In this document: positions 10,982 through 22,849 of the stretch, one piece after another
How the letters are laid out: every line of letters begins with the position of its first letter
Numbering within the stretch: position 1 is the first letter of the stretch
Assembly: GCA_023014365.1 (NCBI GenBank)
Contig: JAEBUN010000003.1
Location: 2,108,001-2,172,000, forward strand
Origin: Lepiota brunneoincarnata
Lineage: Eukaryota > Basidiomycota > Agaricomycetes > Agaricales > Agaricaceae
Direction: 5' to 3'
DNA: 64,000 nt
Made by a program: the position numbers and the translations under genes
Notes under the pieces: model-generated
The model's input: only the letters and a program-made list of their open reading frames with translations
The model's database searches: none
Told to the model about the DNA's origin: nothing

Positions 10982-11905
10982 GTGGCCTTTGCCGGTGCGT
11001 CTATACCTTGGAGTCAATTACCTGGGACTTATCAGAAAATCTCCAGCTGGAGCTGATACGGTATGCTGATACTCTGCAGCTGCTCGTGTCGACTAGGCTC
11101 ATAAAAAGCTTCAGACCGTTTCTGCTGTTCAATCATTTTTCCTAGCCATGGCCCTCTACCCTGATATCCAGAAGAAGGCTCAGACCGAGCTTGACCAAGT
11201 CCTCGGGGGCCGTCTGCCGGAGTTTAATGACGGACCAAACCTACCCTATATCAATGCCATCATGAAGGAATCTCTGCGATGGCAGCTCGTGACTCCACTC
11301 GGTATGATATCTCTATTTCTTCTCCGCAGCAGTCGATATCTGATCTGCTAATAGCCGCTGGACACATGTGCACAAATGGCGATGAGTACGAGGGCTACTA
11401 TATTCCCAAAGGTACCATCGTGCTTGGAAATGGATGGTGCGTCCCCCCTCTAAGTTGCCCTGTTCTGACATGCTCTAAAAATAGACTACAGGGCTATCCT
11501 CCATGACACGGAGGCCTTCCGAGATCCCTTGGAATTCAACCCAGAACGCTACCTCAAGGACGGGGAACTCAACCCTGATGTCCGCGACCCTACTGCAGCC
11601 GCATTCGGTTATGGCAGGAGAGTTTGCCCCGGTAGATATTTCAGCGACGACTCGTTGTTCGCTATTATCACACATGTGCTCGCCGTGTATGATCTTAGGC
11701 CTGGTTTGGATGAGAACGGGAATGAGGTGGAGATTATACCGGACGTCACTGATGGAATTCTTTCGTGAGTATTCGTGCTGCGTTTTGGGTTGGTCCTAAT
11801 GGGAATATGTTTCGTAGATACCCAAAACCTTTCAAGTGTAGGATTACTCCCAGATCAAAACAGGCTGAAGAGCTGATCCGCAATACTGAGCTCATGATGG
11901 ATTGA
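10982..11905 (+). pseudogene. 5'-truncated P450 copy
   Basis: Contains exons 6-10 of the P450 at 1910-3965 with all splice sites, the ExxR motif (ESLRW) and the heme loop FGYGRRVCPGR unchanged. The membrane anchor and exons 1-5 are absent. Its left edge lies a few codons before the end of exon 5. Without the first 310 residues it cannot make an active enzyme. The few differences from copy 1 are silent or intronic. Confidence 0.95.
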
Positions 11906-12221
11906 TTTGACGTTTGATTGGGATGGATTCTGATGTGTCTTCTTGCCCTCCATTTTGATAGGAGTGGAGGTATTGTTATAGCTAAAACATGTCCGCTTGC
12001 CCACGTCGCGACATATTTTGATCATTTTGAAGGCCCTTCAAACAAGTACATAATAAATATTAATACTCGGACGCTTGAAAGTATCGCAGGACGAGAAATT
12101 CGTTGCCGTATTTATGCAATGACTCGGGGTTTGTCGCAAATTTCTTCTCCAAGAGATCCGCGGTCGACTCTTGCCAATTCTGACGGTACCGATATGATGA
12201 TGCCTGACACCCAGGATCAAT
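10982..12221. repeat. Direct segmental duplication, copy 2
   Basis: Second copy of 3042-4281 in the same orientation. Breakpoints are sharp: the left in CAGCGTGGCC and the right after CAGGATCAAT, after which the two loci are unrelated. Confidence 0.95.
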
Positions 12222-12509
12222 ACTAGAAATGTGGGTCCGACCGACTCTTGTCGGAGATTGAAAAACCGAGCGATAATTCTGTGACAAATTTCAAGGGCCA
12301 CTTCGAAAGAGTCCTATCCCCTGAAACTGTAAGTCGAGAGCGGGCAAAACAGAGAACAAAGGCAGAGGAGCAACGGATTGAACAACGATGCATTGTAGCT
12401 CTACAAGCTGCAATGGGTCGCGGCGTGCTAGCAGTGCGTGACACGAAGGTTTTGAAGCTACCGATGTGTTGCCAAACACCTGGGTCATGTCAAATTTGGC
12501 GGGCAACGG
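12222..12509. other. Spacer without recognised gene
   Basis: A 91-codon plus-strand frame (12248-12523) with a charged, helix-prone middle is the only candidate and cannot be assigned. Confidence 0.3.
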
Positions 12510-12722
12510 GCCCTAAAGTTTAAACTTGACGGCTGAGATCGACTTGGTATATCCATTTGAACTATGTCGCAGTGGGCCACAGTGAGGGGTACTTGTACTG
12601 GCTGGTGGGACTGGGGCTAGGATTGGTGGAGGTTGATCCGGTAGCTCGCCTTCGGTGTTTTGGAAGGCGGTTTAGTCTCATGTCGAAGTCTCATTTATTC
12701 CTGCTAGAGAGTTCATGTGGAA
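12510..12722 (-). pseudogene. Second fragment of the WD40 gene 5' end
   Basis: Resembles 39270-39513 (first exon and start region of the WD40 gene) in the same orientation, from TTTAAACTTGACGGCTGAGATC on one side to the region around the gene's ATG on the other. Frames are broken and no WD repeat remains. It is the third copy of this segment in the window. Confidence 0.65.
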
Positions 12723-13436
12723 ACTTGTTTACCTAGAGGTATAAGGACAACATCACTCAGACTTTGCTTGTACCTGCTGAGAAGTAGGTCAAGAAAAAGA
12801 GTTTCTATTCCGTACGACATCACGAAACACGATAAGACGCAATCTATACATATCTCGTCACAAAAATACACCCTATGGGAAGTCAACTATGCATTTCGAA
12901 GGCCATCTTACCTCCTTGAAATCAAGGAGTTGTCGTCGCCGAGGCGTTCGCGGCAGAAGTTCTGAATATCCAATTGGAATATAAAACCACATCATCCCAC
13001 CGAACTTGGCCCTCCATCCATGATATGTTGATGAGCCGCAGTCTTGTGTGCACTGGATCCTTCAGACAAATAATCCGTGAATGAAACACCGTTCGAGAAA
13101 CCGCAGCATGGGTTTTCAACGAGAGAGTTAGTGACGAACGGTTGGTCATTGGGATAATGTAAGATCAAACTTCGATTGAAGCAGACGCATTTTTCGGCAC
13201 CCATGACCTCCCGTGCATCTCCCTCTTGAAAATTCGTAAATTGATTGTTTGGGCTATAGGGCTTGGAGAGGATTGGTGTTCTGGCCCAGGGACCAGAGTA
13301 TTGAGACGGTGCCTGTTATTGATTGGCCTCTTGGTAGTTTATCTGAGGTACTGGCGTGGATCCGCGCTGTTCTAGTATCACTCCGTTGTTCGACGGAGCA
13401 GAAATACTGGGACGGAGTCAACACATGCAAGCCGAT
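12723..13436. other. Intergenic, possible unassigned exon
   Basis: A minus-strand frame at 12992-13204 (begins MGAEKCVCFNRSL) has unremarkable composition and could be an exon, but no partner or family was recognised. Confidence 0.3.
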
Positions 13437-14981
13437 CTACCTACCGTGCTCGACTATCTCTAACGGAGCTCCAGCGTCCATCATCTCTTTCAGCTGCGCT
13501 TTATCCTCTACAGTCCATGCCAAAGTAAATAGAAGAAGCTCCAGTCGTATAGCATCACCCGGATACTGCTTCAGTCTAGTTTTGAGCATCTCCAGCATGG
13601 CATTTGAGCATGCCGGATCCGCAATATACTCTTCCATCTCCGCCTCATCAAAGGCACACTTGATGACAAGCGTTTTGAGACTCGGAAATTTCTTGACTAC
13701 TTGTCGACCATCCCACCACGGTGTGAGTCTACGAATAGCCTCGAGGAGGAATATGTCGTGGCAGTAGACAAGCCGCAGCTTATCCACAGTTAAATTGTCT
13801 GGGAAGAAATCCAAAGGGGAGCGTTGAGGTGACCAGCTGGGAGCACCAAACATCTCCAACGACGAGAGCGTCTGGGGTAAACGGCTGAAAAAAATTTCCA
13901 AAGCCTCTGGATCATGGCAAGGATGGGTATTCTTGTCGAGCCAGGTGAGGGTTTCGAGTGAAGGAAGGTGAATACATTTCAGCAACGCAGAATTCCATGT
14001 GTCCTGTGTGCGGGTCCACCTGAACGCCCGCAAGTACTTCAGAACCGTGGGACACGTTAAGGATGATCCGTCGTAATCCTTTCGAGGCTCTAACGGGTGG
14101 ATGCTGAGAAACTCGACCAAGTTGGGACACTGGACGAGCAGCTCTGCACAAATATCGGCTGGTATGGAATGGAGGTCAAGCGCAGTGATCGTGGTCCACG
14201 GTAGTGCGATCCTGCTATAGTGCCCATAGTGCAGGTCGACCCTACGAAGACACGTGTTATCCGTGAGGATGAGGTCGAATGCCGCGGTGGGAGTGTCAAA
14301 GGAAAAGTCAAGAGATAATTCTGTGAGGCAGGTAAGCCAGCGAAGCACAGGACAACCACTTTGGTGTCGGCGAGATCAAATGGAGTCCGTGGATGCGGGG
14401 TAAATTATCCTCGAGAAAGCTTTCGGAAATAGTTGGATCCATGAAAGAGTCGACGCAGTTGGGTGGAAATTTGGAAAGACTGAGGGTAAGTGGAAGTTCA
14501 CCCGAGTTGTCAAAATGAAGCTTCAGAAGAGAGGCATCATCTTGGATGGTCTCTGTGTTGATTTGAAACCAATGGATGACCACAGCTGTGGAGTTCCCAG
14601 TGCAACATGACGCCAATGGGACGAAACGGTTGCCAGATCCATCTGGAAAAAATCTCCCGAGGCTTGGTCATCGTCAGACCCATCATCGGGTTCTTCATAA
14701 ATCCTGCGCTCCAGTAGCACTGGTTTAGGGCAAGCAAACTGGAAGATAAGGGATAGCATCTCTGGAGGAAGCATCCTTGTTGTCGCCTGGACCACATTGA
14801 GCCTTCGCAGCAGCGCCGCTCGCTTCTCATGCAACTGATTAATGAGGTTCTCCAGTCGACACGTCTCGTGTTGGATGTAAGCAACCTCGTCCTCCGGAGA
14901 GTGTGTCGAGGGCGCGACGGATGGGACTGCATTGTCGACCTTGGTTAGACAGCAGGACGGGCAGGTTATCCTTGCAGCCAT
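13437..14981 (-). pseudogene. F-box-like protein gene with two frame breaks
   Basis: From ATG at 14981 the N-terminus reads through a coiled coil (ENLINQLHEKRAALLRRL) and an F-box-like block LPPEMLSLIFQFACP ... VSSHWRHVALGTPQLW. The frame must shift near 14560 to continue with FQINTETIQDDASLL and again near 14350 to continue with LRWLTCLTELSLDFS, ending at 13437. Neither shift sits at a credible intron. All three segments resemble the intact 9046-10467 gene. Either a recent pseudogene or two sequencing errors. Confidence 0.7.
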
Positions 14982-15480
14982 TGGGGAAGAGCACTAGAGG
15001 CCTCATCACAATCAGCGGGAAATCGGCTCTGTTTTGTAACCACACTACTGCAGACTCGGAATACGTACACAGGGCACGTGCGTTTCTTCCGAGACGCCAA
15101 CGCGACACGGTCACATGGCGTTGGCGATGACTCCCCGCGTTGCACTTGTTTGGAACACATTATATGTTGACGAGAGGTACGAGCGACTGTGGGCATGAAT
15201 CCTCGTCATAATGGGTTATAAATATTGTGAGTAGACTACTTAAATTATATCTACGACAATAAGGTTTTACAAACAATAAAACAATTTCAAATCAGATGCA
15301 TCGCGCAGGCTCGCGTGATGCCAAAATTCCAACAAATATTACTATTACATGTCCAATATGATGCATGATGACTCAACCCAGGATTCCGGGAAAGACCAGA
15401 CTCACACTAGTGTTGTGCACGACAGGCGTTCTGAGATAACATATAAATGGGAAATGTTACCCACAATCCAGGCCTCGGGG
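14982..15480. other. Intergenic
   Basis: No coding signal recognised. Overlapping short frames near 14900-15200 on both strands are shadows of the F-box gene start and its flank. Confidence 0.4.
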
Positions 15481-15619
15481 ACTATCGTAGAAACGACTGG
15501 GTGTCGTCGTTTCCACGTCGAATGTAGGAGGGCAGGAGCTCGATGGCCGTTGGTCCATCGTCGCCACTTTCATCGCTTGAGACGACCGCACTCATTGGTC
15601 CGGTAGGCCCGGACCAGCT

Positions 15620-16190
15620 GCGAAGGGATCTTGCCCGATTGCTCTCTATCTTTGACATCCTGCTTGAGCGGCTCCCACGTGCGCAGATCTGTCACCCAAA
15701 AAACAGCCAATGAACATCAACAAGCACTCAAGCAAGAGAACCAACACTCACATTTCGCAACCATGTGCCTCAAGGAACGCATCCACCTCATCTAAAACCT
15801 CATCATCCCCACCGACATCGTCACACTCATCATCATCCTCATTATGCTCATCCTGAGCATCATCAATCGCAAACAGCGTACGCTTCATCACCGCCGCGTT
15901 CGCCAGTGCCCGGAGCATAGGCATCGCTGACAGACTGTCACTCTCTGGTACACCTGACAACGTCTTGCTCTTGGGGTCCATGGTGGGTAGTGCTGGTAGG
16001 ACTTGATATGGACGAGGACGCCGCCCCTGCATTCTCCGTGTTCGTGGTCGTGCCACCAGACCTGAGACTTGATTTCGATGCCGATTTGCGCATGGAAGGC
16101 GTGAGCAGTGATTCCCGTGCCTTGGGCTCCTCGAGCTTGGTGTAACGCCCAATCGAGGGTTTGTGGATGACCTAGTCACATCGTCAAATG
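15620..16190 (-). pseudogene. C-terminal fragment of the TBC Rab-GAP gene (inverted copy)
   Basis: Reverse complement of about 37235-37830. The minus strand encodes the Ser/Thr-rich tail (DSKSKTLSGVPESDSLSAM) and the acidic tract ending DDEVLDEVDAFLEAHG. A deletion of about 29 bp relative to the parent shifts the frame after that. It keeps the reading frame at the point where the parent gene carries one extra base. No TBC domain is present, so it is a remnant. Confidence 0.85.
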
Positions 16191-16383
16191 CCCGCCCTTG
16201 TTATCAGCGGTCTATGTTTAAGCAAAGTTGGGTGTTGGCTAAGCTGAAAGATGAGGAGATCCAGGTGGCGTGCCGTCGATATGTCCAAATTTAAACGATG
16301 CTGGTGTTTACTCTTGTTGGGGTTATCTTATCTACTCGCACAGCGTAGTGTTTCTGGCTAATCGATTTCACCTAAAGACCGTC

Positions 16384-18566
16384 ATGTCCCAGCACATAGG
16401 TGCGTTTCACCACACCATAAGTATGCACACTTGACATCCGGATGTACAGCACTGCTGTCTGTGTACGATAAAACCAATCTCATCGAGCTCGCGAAAGGCC
16501 TGTCAGAGTCTGGCGTTCGCTTACTGGGCTCTGGCGGTACCGCCAAGAAGATCAGAGATGCGGGAATTCCCATCCAGTGAGCTAACAACTTGAAAGCAAA
16601 CACATGCGTCGACTCATAGTTTCTGCAGAGATGTGTCTGATATCACAAAGGCACCTGAGATGCTAGGCGGGCGCGTCAAAACACTGCACCCAGCTGTTCA
16701 CGGAGGCACGAGCCCTCGCACATACTTTATCAGAGTACATATATTCAAATATTTTTTACTACACAGGGATCTTAGCCCGTTCCAATCCCTCTGACGAGGC
16801 CGATCTCTCAACCCAAAACATCTCCCCCATCTCTATCGTGGTCTGTAACCTCTACCCTTTCACCCAAACCATCGCCAAGCCCAACTGCACCCTCGCAGAC
16901 GCAGTCGAAGAGATCGACATCGGAGGCGTAACGCTGCTCCGTGCAGCCGCCAAGAACCATGCTCGTGTATCCATCCTTTCTGACCCCGCCGACTACGCCG
17001 AGTTCTTGGAGGAATGGAAGAAGGGTAATGGCGATATTGGACAGGGTGTGAGAAGTAAACTGGCACTGAAAGCATTCGAGCAAACTGCCAGATATGACGC
17101 CGCGATCGGTGGCTATTTCAGGGAGCAGTATGCCTCCGCGGAATTGGACAAGGAAAGGTTAGCTGCTCCGGTACAGAGAATTGCACTGAGGTACGGCGCA
17201 AACCCGCACCAGACGCCCGCGCAGGCTTTCGTTGATGAAGGAAAGCTTCCGTTCAAAGGTGGGGTTGCTTTCGTGAGTATATTGCTTTCCAGAATATTGA
17301 TTTCGTCCATTAGCACTTTGTGGTGCTCCGGGATATATCAACCTCCTCGATGCCCTTAACTCCTATGCATTGGTTAAAGAGATTCAAGGGGCTCTCGGCC
17401 TCCCAGCTGCTGCCTCGTTCAAACATGTCTCCCCTGCAGGTGCTGCTGTGGGTATTGAGCTCAACGAGACAGAGAAGAAGGTTTACGGCGTCGATGACCT
17501 CAAAGAACCACTTACCCCTCTCGCTACAGCTTATGCTCGTGCCCGTGGTACGTGGGTCCAATGAAGCCGGCCTATCAGGAACTGGTTAATATTACACATA
17601 GGTGCCGATCGCATGTCATCCTTCGGAGACTTTGTCGCTCTATCCGCGCCTTGCGACCTTGCGACTGCCCGCATTATTTCCCGCGAAGTCTCCGACGGTA
17701 TCATTGCCCCCGGATACTCGCCTGAGGCTTTTGACATTTTGAGCAAAAAGAAGGGAGGCAAGTACTGTGTTCTCGAGGTGCGTTTGGCGCTTTCCCTCTT
17801 GTGTGATCAGGAAATGCTGATTGACGCTCAGATTGACCCCAACTATGTTCCGCCCGAGGTGGAGACCAAGCAGGTCTATGGTGTCTACATGCAGCAGAAG
17901 AGAAACGACGCAAAGATTGATGCGAAGCTTTTCGAAAGCCTTGTCTCCAAGAACAAGGAAGTAAGCAGCTTCAGTATCTCCTCACTCAGAGCCAGGACTA
18001 AAAGTGCCCTGTAGCTACCTTCCCAAGCCATCACAGACTTGATCGTCGCTACACTGGCACTTAAATATACCCAATCCAATAGTGTCGCGTACGCCTACCG
18101 CGGGGCCATCATCGGTATTGGTGCAGGCCAACAATCGCGTATTCATTGCACCCGTCTCGCGGGAGGAAAGGCTGACCTCTGGTGGCTCCGTCACCATCCA
18201 CGAGTGATCAACTTGCCGTTCAAGAAAGGTGTCAAGCGCGCTGAGAAGGCAAATGCGATTGACTTGTACGTCAGCGGTGAGGAGCTCGAGGGTGGTGAGA
18301 AGGAGCATTGGGAGAGTCTATTTGAGGGTGCTGTTCCACCATTGAGTGTGGGGCAGAAGAAGGAGTGGGCGGCCAAGTTGGATGGGGTTGCATGTTCGAG
18401 TGACGCGTTCTTCCCGTTCCCGGATAACGTGCATAGGGCGCGGAAGAGCGGGGTTAGGTATCTTGCGGCGCCAAGTGGGAGTGTTATGGATGAGGAGTGC
18501 ATCAAGGCAGCGGATGAGCACGGGATCGTGTTTGCGCACACTTCGTTGAGGCTGTTCCATCATTAG
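16384..18566 (+). CDS. ADE16/ADE17 (purH): Bifunctional AICAR formyltransferase / IMP cyclohydrolase
   Basis: Eight exons: 16384-16399, 16450-16576, 16629-16705, 16767-17258, 17314-17547, 17602-17777, 17832-17960, 18015-18566. They total 1803 nt, 600 aa, close to the yeast enzymes. It performs the last two steps of de novo purine synthesis, AICAR to FAICAR to IMP, in the cytosol using 10-formyl-THF. The N-terminal cyclohydrolase domain has LLGSGGTAK and [12 protein letters not shown]. The transformylase domain has the catalytic Lys-His in [11 protein letters not shown], then [27 protein letters not shown] and [12 protein letters not shown]. Intron 3 begins GC (gcacga), a choice shared by the decayed copy at 48.9 kb. 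The first coding exon is 16 nt. Its stop is 29 bp from that of the convergent HDDC2-like gene. Partial copies lie at 8760 and 47606. Confidence 0.96.
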
Positions 18567-18595
18567 GGTTGGGAAATATGTTGTATTGTATAACA

Positions 18596-19736
18596 TTAAC
18601 GTTGGTCTGTGTTCGTATCTAGGGGACTGGATTGCTGGAGCCGTTGACGCTCAGCCAATAAGTCAGTTCCCCAGCCCCTGACTTCGGGATGGCTGATCCT
18701 GGGAAGGCTACTGTCAAAGAAGGGTTGAAGAGATGCCTGATGTCGCTTCTCGTATTCCAGGGCTGTCGAGTTGTTTGAATGACCAGGGCTTTGGAGATCG
18801 AGTATGATGCAGCTACCTTGCGAAGCCATCTCGAATCGGTCAAGGTCTAACGTGTATTATCGAGACTGATTTGTTAGCTGTGAGTTTGCTAACCTTTGAC
18901 GAATTTCGCTTCGGGGGTCATGCCTTCTTCGTATTCCTAGAGGCAATCGACTTGAGCGCGCCAAATCGCATCAAGGAGTGATTCTTACACGCCATAAGGC
19001 TTCCATCCGCTGCGCTGCTACCGAGTTGTGTAGCATGTCATGGACGAAATTGTGTATCGCTTCTGCTTCCAGGTGCTGCTTGAGTTCCTTGGGGATACCT
19101 TCGCCAGGTGAAATGTCGCCCACTGTAAAGTGGTGGTCTCCTGAGTTGGTAGTGTTCAGAGCAGCGAAGTGGGGTGAGAGGACATGCCCTGGGCCTCCGC
19201 GAGATCGTGCACGACACACATCATGACGCATCTGGTGGAAAAAAAAAAAAGTCGTTTTGTTTGAATGGTCGGGGGTGCGAATTGGACTAACTTTGAGATG
19301 TCCAACGAAGAATCGGAGGCACACATGGCGAGGATAGCCATGCGGTACATGTGGTCGGCAATGCTAAATGTGCCAAGATTTGAGCCGTGGGTCGGATAGA
19401 GCTCAGCGGTTGTATATGCGCGTGCCTTTCTGCGTCTGGGATCTATGGTTTTTCATTCAACTGAGAATCAGGGGGGTTTGGTGGTGTAGGGGGGAGTGGG
19501 GACTGACGTTGTTGTTAACCCAACCGGTTCTCTTTTGTGTCTGATCACACTGCAGTTGGATCAAGGTGCAGCTTGGCTGGGGTAGGGATGGTCACCTTGA
19601 GACGTTCTAGAATGTGAAAAAAAGCGAGTCTGTCGATTGACTCGTCGCCTGCGGCACTGTAGAGAGGCGGGAACTCGCGTCTGGATGGCATAAGAGAGAA
19701 AGGAGGAATATCCGAGTATGGCAGGTCTCTGATCAA
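18596..19736 (-). CDS. HD-domain nucleotidase, HDDC2 / yeast Ygk1 type
   Basis: Eight exons on the minus strand: 19736-19596, 19549-19508, 19401-19292, 19231-19188, 19122-18989, 18936-18894, 18846-18817, 18762-18596. They sum to 711 nt, 236 aa. HD-domain metal ligands are visible in order: ADHMYRMA (His), VVHDLAEA (His-Asp) and VKDLDRFEM (Asp). The tail RISHPEVRGWGTDLLAERQ is typical of the HDDC2 family. Relatives are 5'-deoxynucleotidases acting on dNMPs; this activity is inferred. A start at 19691 (MPSRREF) is also possible. Intron 4 begins GC (gcatgt, after CCCAGG). Broken copies of this gene occur at 8190, 33815, 39875 and 47330. Confidence 0.92.
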
Positions 19737-20215
19737 ACGCGCCAGCTCCGTGGCTTAGGGTCCAGTCGATTCCGCTGTTATAACAACTTCAACTGCGCGA
19801 GGCACCGGAAGAGTACATCACACCTGGGTTCATATCATCAATCCCCAGCAGCTCGCCATGCTCCTGGATCGTTGCCTATATGTGATCATTGCTTCAGGTT
19901 TAAACACGGCGATTCGCAGAACCAAACAGAATGGACGTGGTAAGACGAAGGCGTTTCCGGAACTAAACTAGCATGGCGTGGTTCGAGGGTGGCTTTGCGC
20001 AGGATGGAGGCAGACCCGAGGCAGCTGCGAGGCAACCCGGCACCAGGAGGCCTTAAGTTCGGAGTGTCGTAGGCCTCGGGTGGTCAGATCCCTTTCTTTT
20101 GTTCCCCTGAGGATCCTTTCCTTTCAATGGGCTTCAAGCGATTATTACCCGGTAATTTATGCTGTTCAAAAACGTGGCCGAATTTTGACCGGATGGTCGT
20201 CTTGTTGTAGTCAAA
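19737..20215. other. Intergenic between HDDC2-like gene and helical-family gene 1
   Basis: Promoter space for two divergent genes. No clear gene; one upstream exon of the next gene may lie near 20200, where an acceptor (gttgtag) precedes the readable frame. Confidence 0.4.
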
Positions 20216-21266
20216 CGCCCATCGCTGATAAATGACGACACAAACGGGACCATCCTCACAGAGCAGCACCTTACGGATTTCGAGAAGCTATGTGCTTTGC
20301 AAGATTTCGTCCATAATTTGAGTGAAGAATCATCCAGGCTGAGGGCGACTTCAGAGCGGTGCGTTTCCCCACCACGCTGACGGATGGGATAATCTCTGAT
20401 GTCTCCACTCAGTTCATCGTCGAAGGAACTCAGGTCTATCATTGACGAGGTCACTCTGATTCTACAACAACACTTACCGGTTGTTGTGGACGATAGCCTC
20501 AAAGTCGCCCAGAAAGGCCTAGTTCTCACCATGGACGCCATGGACTTGGCCAAGGCCATTGAGCGGGAAGCCCCGGAGGGGGAGCTCAGGAGATTTTTCG
20601 AGGTCACGACAAAGATGGCCGCCAATGCTATAGCAGACACAAATCGGATGGTGTCCAATTTCCGCACCATGCGCCAGAAGTTATTCCAGGTCGGTTGCTT
20701 CTCATTTTACGTGAACCAACAGTACGAGTGACACAAGCTTCAATAGGCTATTCATTCCATTGACACGAAGGCTAATAAAGAGCGTTCCTTGATGAAGAAA
20801 ATTAGGAACGGTGAGTATTCTTGACAGATTTATAATTCTAAACCCGCAGCGGGTAATGTTTGAACAAACAGACCTATTTGGCCTTGGCTCGTCGCTTCGG
20901 GATGTTCAGGGACATCTACTAAAGCAAGAACAGTTCGCCACGCTCCTCACTAGCTGGTGGATGACAGTGGAAGGACGCTTGAGATACATGCAGCAATCGG
21001 CGAGTGTGTCGAATCTTCGAGATATGCTCCAGAGGCAACTTATCTGTGAACGTTGGACGACTTTGGGAGTGTACTACAGTCGATATATCACCAGCGTGAG
21101 TCACTCGTTTAGTTATTCATCTACCGACACTAATGGCTGTTTATAGGTTATACAGTTACAGCACCAGAATCCCATCCTGCGCATACACAATGAGTCTCCT
21201 GGGGCTCTCGAAGGGGATCAGGATATAATGCCCCGGGCCGTTTTCCAGATGCATACAGAAGGCTAA
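20216..21266 (+). CDS. Helical WW-motif family protein 1 (unrecognised family)
   Basis: Not recognised. Exons on the plus strand read: an acidic N-terminal exon (ILTEQHLTDFEKLCALQDF), a long amphipathic exon from about 20412 to 20687 (VVVDDSLKVAQKGLVL ... NFRTMRQKLFQ), a short basic exon (IDTKANKERSLMKKIRN), and a C-terminal half (GLGSSLRDVQGHLLKQEQF ... LLTSWWMTVEGRL ... ICERWTTLGVYYSRYI) ending with an exon beginning VIQLQHQNPILR and TAA at 21264. Frames join through introns of about 50 bp. The whole is predicted helical, with no signal peptide or membrane span. The true start codon is uncertain. Five related modules follow within 13 kb. Confidence 0.65.
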
Positions 21267-21851
21267 TCCATGTTGCCCCCTTCCCCCCCAGAAGATGACC
21301 TGTCGTCGTATGTACAATGTATACACCTTTCAACCTCAAAGAGAGTGTTTGAATTATATATGATTTGGGTCTCCAATAACTTGGCCTACGCCGAAGTCCA
21401 GACCGCATGGAGGGAACTTTAAGGGTCATCTGAACTTTTACATCAGAATTGCCAGACCAACGTTGGACTAACGTGGTGACCAATCCATTCCTTCTCGCTT
21501 CGCCTCAGTAGCCATCCCTTTCGTCTACCAGTTTGAGAAACCGGTCGACCTGCTACAAACGCTTCGTAGCTGGGGATGTGGAAGCTGCGAAGAAGGAAAT
21601 GCTATGCTGGTTGTGAAGCACTCAGAGGAAAGTGTCTTAGCTCTCATGGTTTCTCAAGTCATATTCCCATGCCTTAAATCGGAATTTGTTCCGCGACATA
21701 TATGATATTCTGGAGGTGGACCAAGATGCCAGAAGCTTGCCACTGCCCGGCATATATGACACACGCATAAACATAGAGCGCTCTAAGGGAACTCGTGGCA
21801 ACCTAAAGGCTATCTGATAACCCGCCTCCCGCTGGAGTCCCGGTGGACCGT
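21267..21851. other. Spacer, no supported gene
   Basis: Short frames on both strands only (for example 21637-21855 minus). Tail-to-tail spacer between helical-family genes 1 and 2. Confidence 0.4.
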
Positions 21852-22849
21852 TCATTTATGTGGAGGGTGGCATTCTGATTCTGTATCTGAGCCACCTGCA
21901 AGTGATCCGGATTCATCAGCATGAACAAATCGATAGTTGAACATGCCGCTCACGCAAGTGATATATTGGTTGTAGTACCCCTCCAAAGCCACCCAGCGTT
22001 CACAGATGAACTGCCTCCGAAGTACGTCTCGAAGCGACAACCCACCCGCCGCCTCTTGCATATATGTTAAATGGCCTCTCAACTTCACCCACCATGTGGT
22101 GAGAGCAGTGACAAATTCTCTTTGTTTTGTTAGACGTTCTCGAATGTGTCGAAGTGTCGTGCTAAAGCCAGATATTTCTATTCGCCCGGACATCATTCAT
22201 TCAATGCAGGCACAACGCCATGCCTCTGTCGGATGCACCTACCGTTTGTAATTTTCTTGAATAAGGGACGCTCCTTGGCCTTCCTTTTAACAGATTCGTT
22301 GGCCTGTTGAGGCTTCTGTCACTCACACTTTCGCTTGCATATGAAGAGAAATAACCAACCTCGAGAATAGATGTGTGTATAGTGCAGAAATGGTCCACGA
22401 TCCCATTCGCATCTTCTATGGCTTCGTTGGCCTTCCTTATCGTAAAACAAACAAACCTCCTGAGGTCATCCTCAGAAGCTCCTTGCTCAAGAGCCTTCGC
22501 CAAATCCATTGCATCTAGCGCCAGAACCTGACCTTTCCGAGCAAACTTGAGGCTTTCATCTATGACAATTGGGAGGTGGCGTCGTAGGACCGGATCGACC
22601 TTGCCAATGATGGCCCTGAGCTCCATTGACGGTGAACTAGAGTAGAAAAATAAGACCTTGTCCACCCGTCCACACACTATATAATGAACGTTCAGGAACG
22701 CACGTGTTCAGAACAACGTTCCACTTGGACGATATCTCACTCAAATCGTGGATGAAAACCTGCAAAGCTTGTAGCTTCTCTAAATCTAGAATGTGCTCTT
22801 CCATGAGGACGGCCCCGAATGGATGTTTGGTCCCTGCTAAGGCGATCAC
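21852..22849 (-). CDS. Helical WW-motif family protein 2
   Basis: Starts MIALAGTKHPFG (ATG at 22849), then MEEHILDLEKLQALQVFIHDL. A long helical exon (LPIVIDESLKFARKGQVLALD ends near 22370) is followed by a basic linker exon (KRKAKERPLFKKITN). The C-terminal half holds GFSTTLRHIRERLTKQREF, LTTWWVKLRGHL and FICERWVALEGYYNQYI. The same order of exons and motifs as gene 1, in opposite orientation. The frame at the C-terminus runs to 21852; the usual last exon (xQLQxxxPxLR) is not evident, so the end may be altered. Function unknown. Confidence 0.6.

Noticed and set aside
13249..13767. 172-codon plus-strand frame
   Set aside because: Antisense shadow of the F-box-like gene on the minus strand, whose protein pattern is recognisable.
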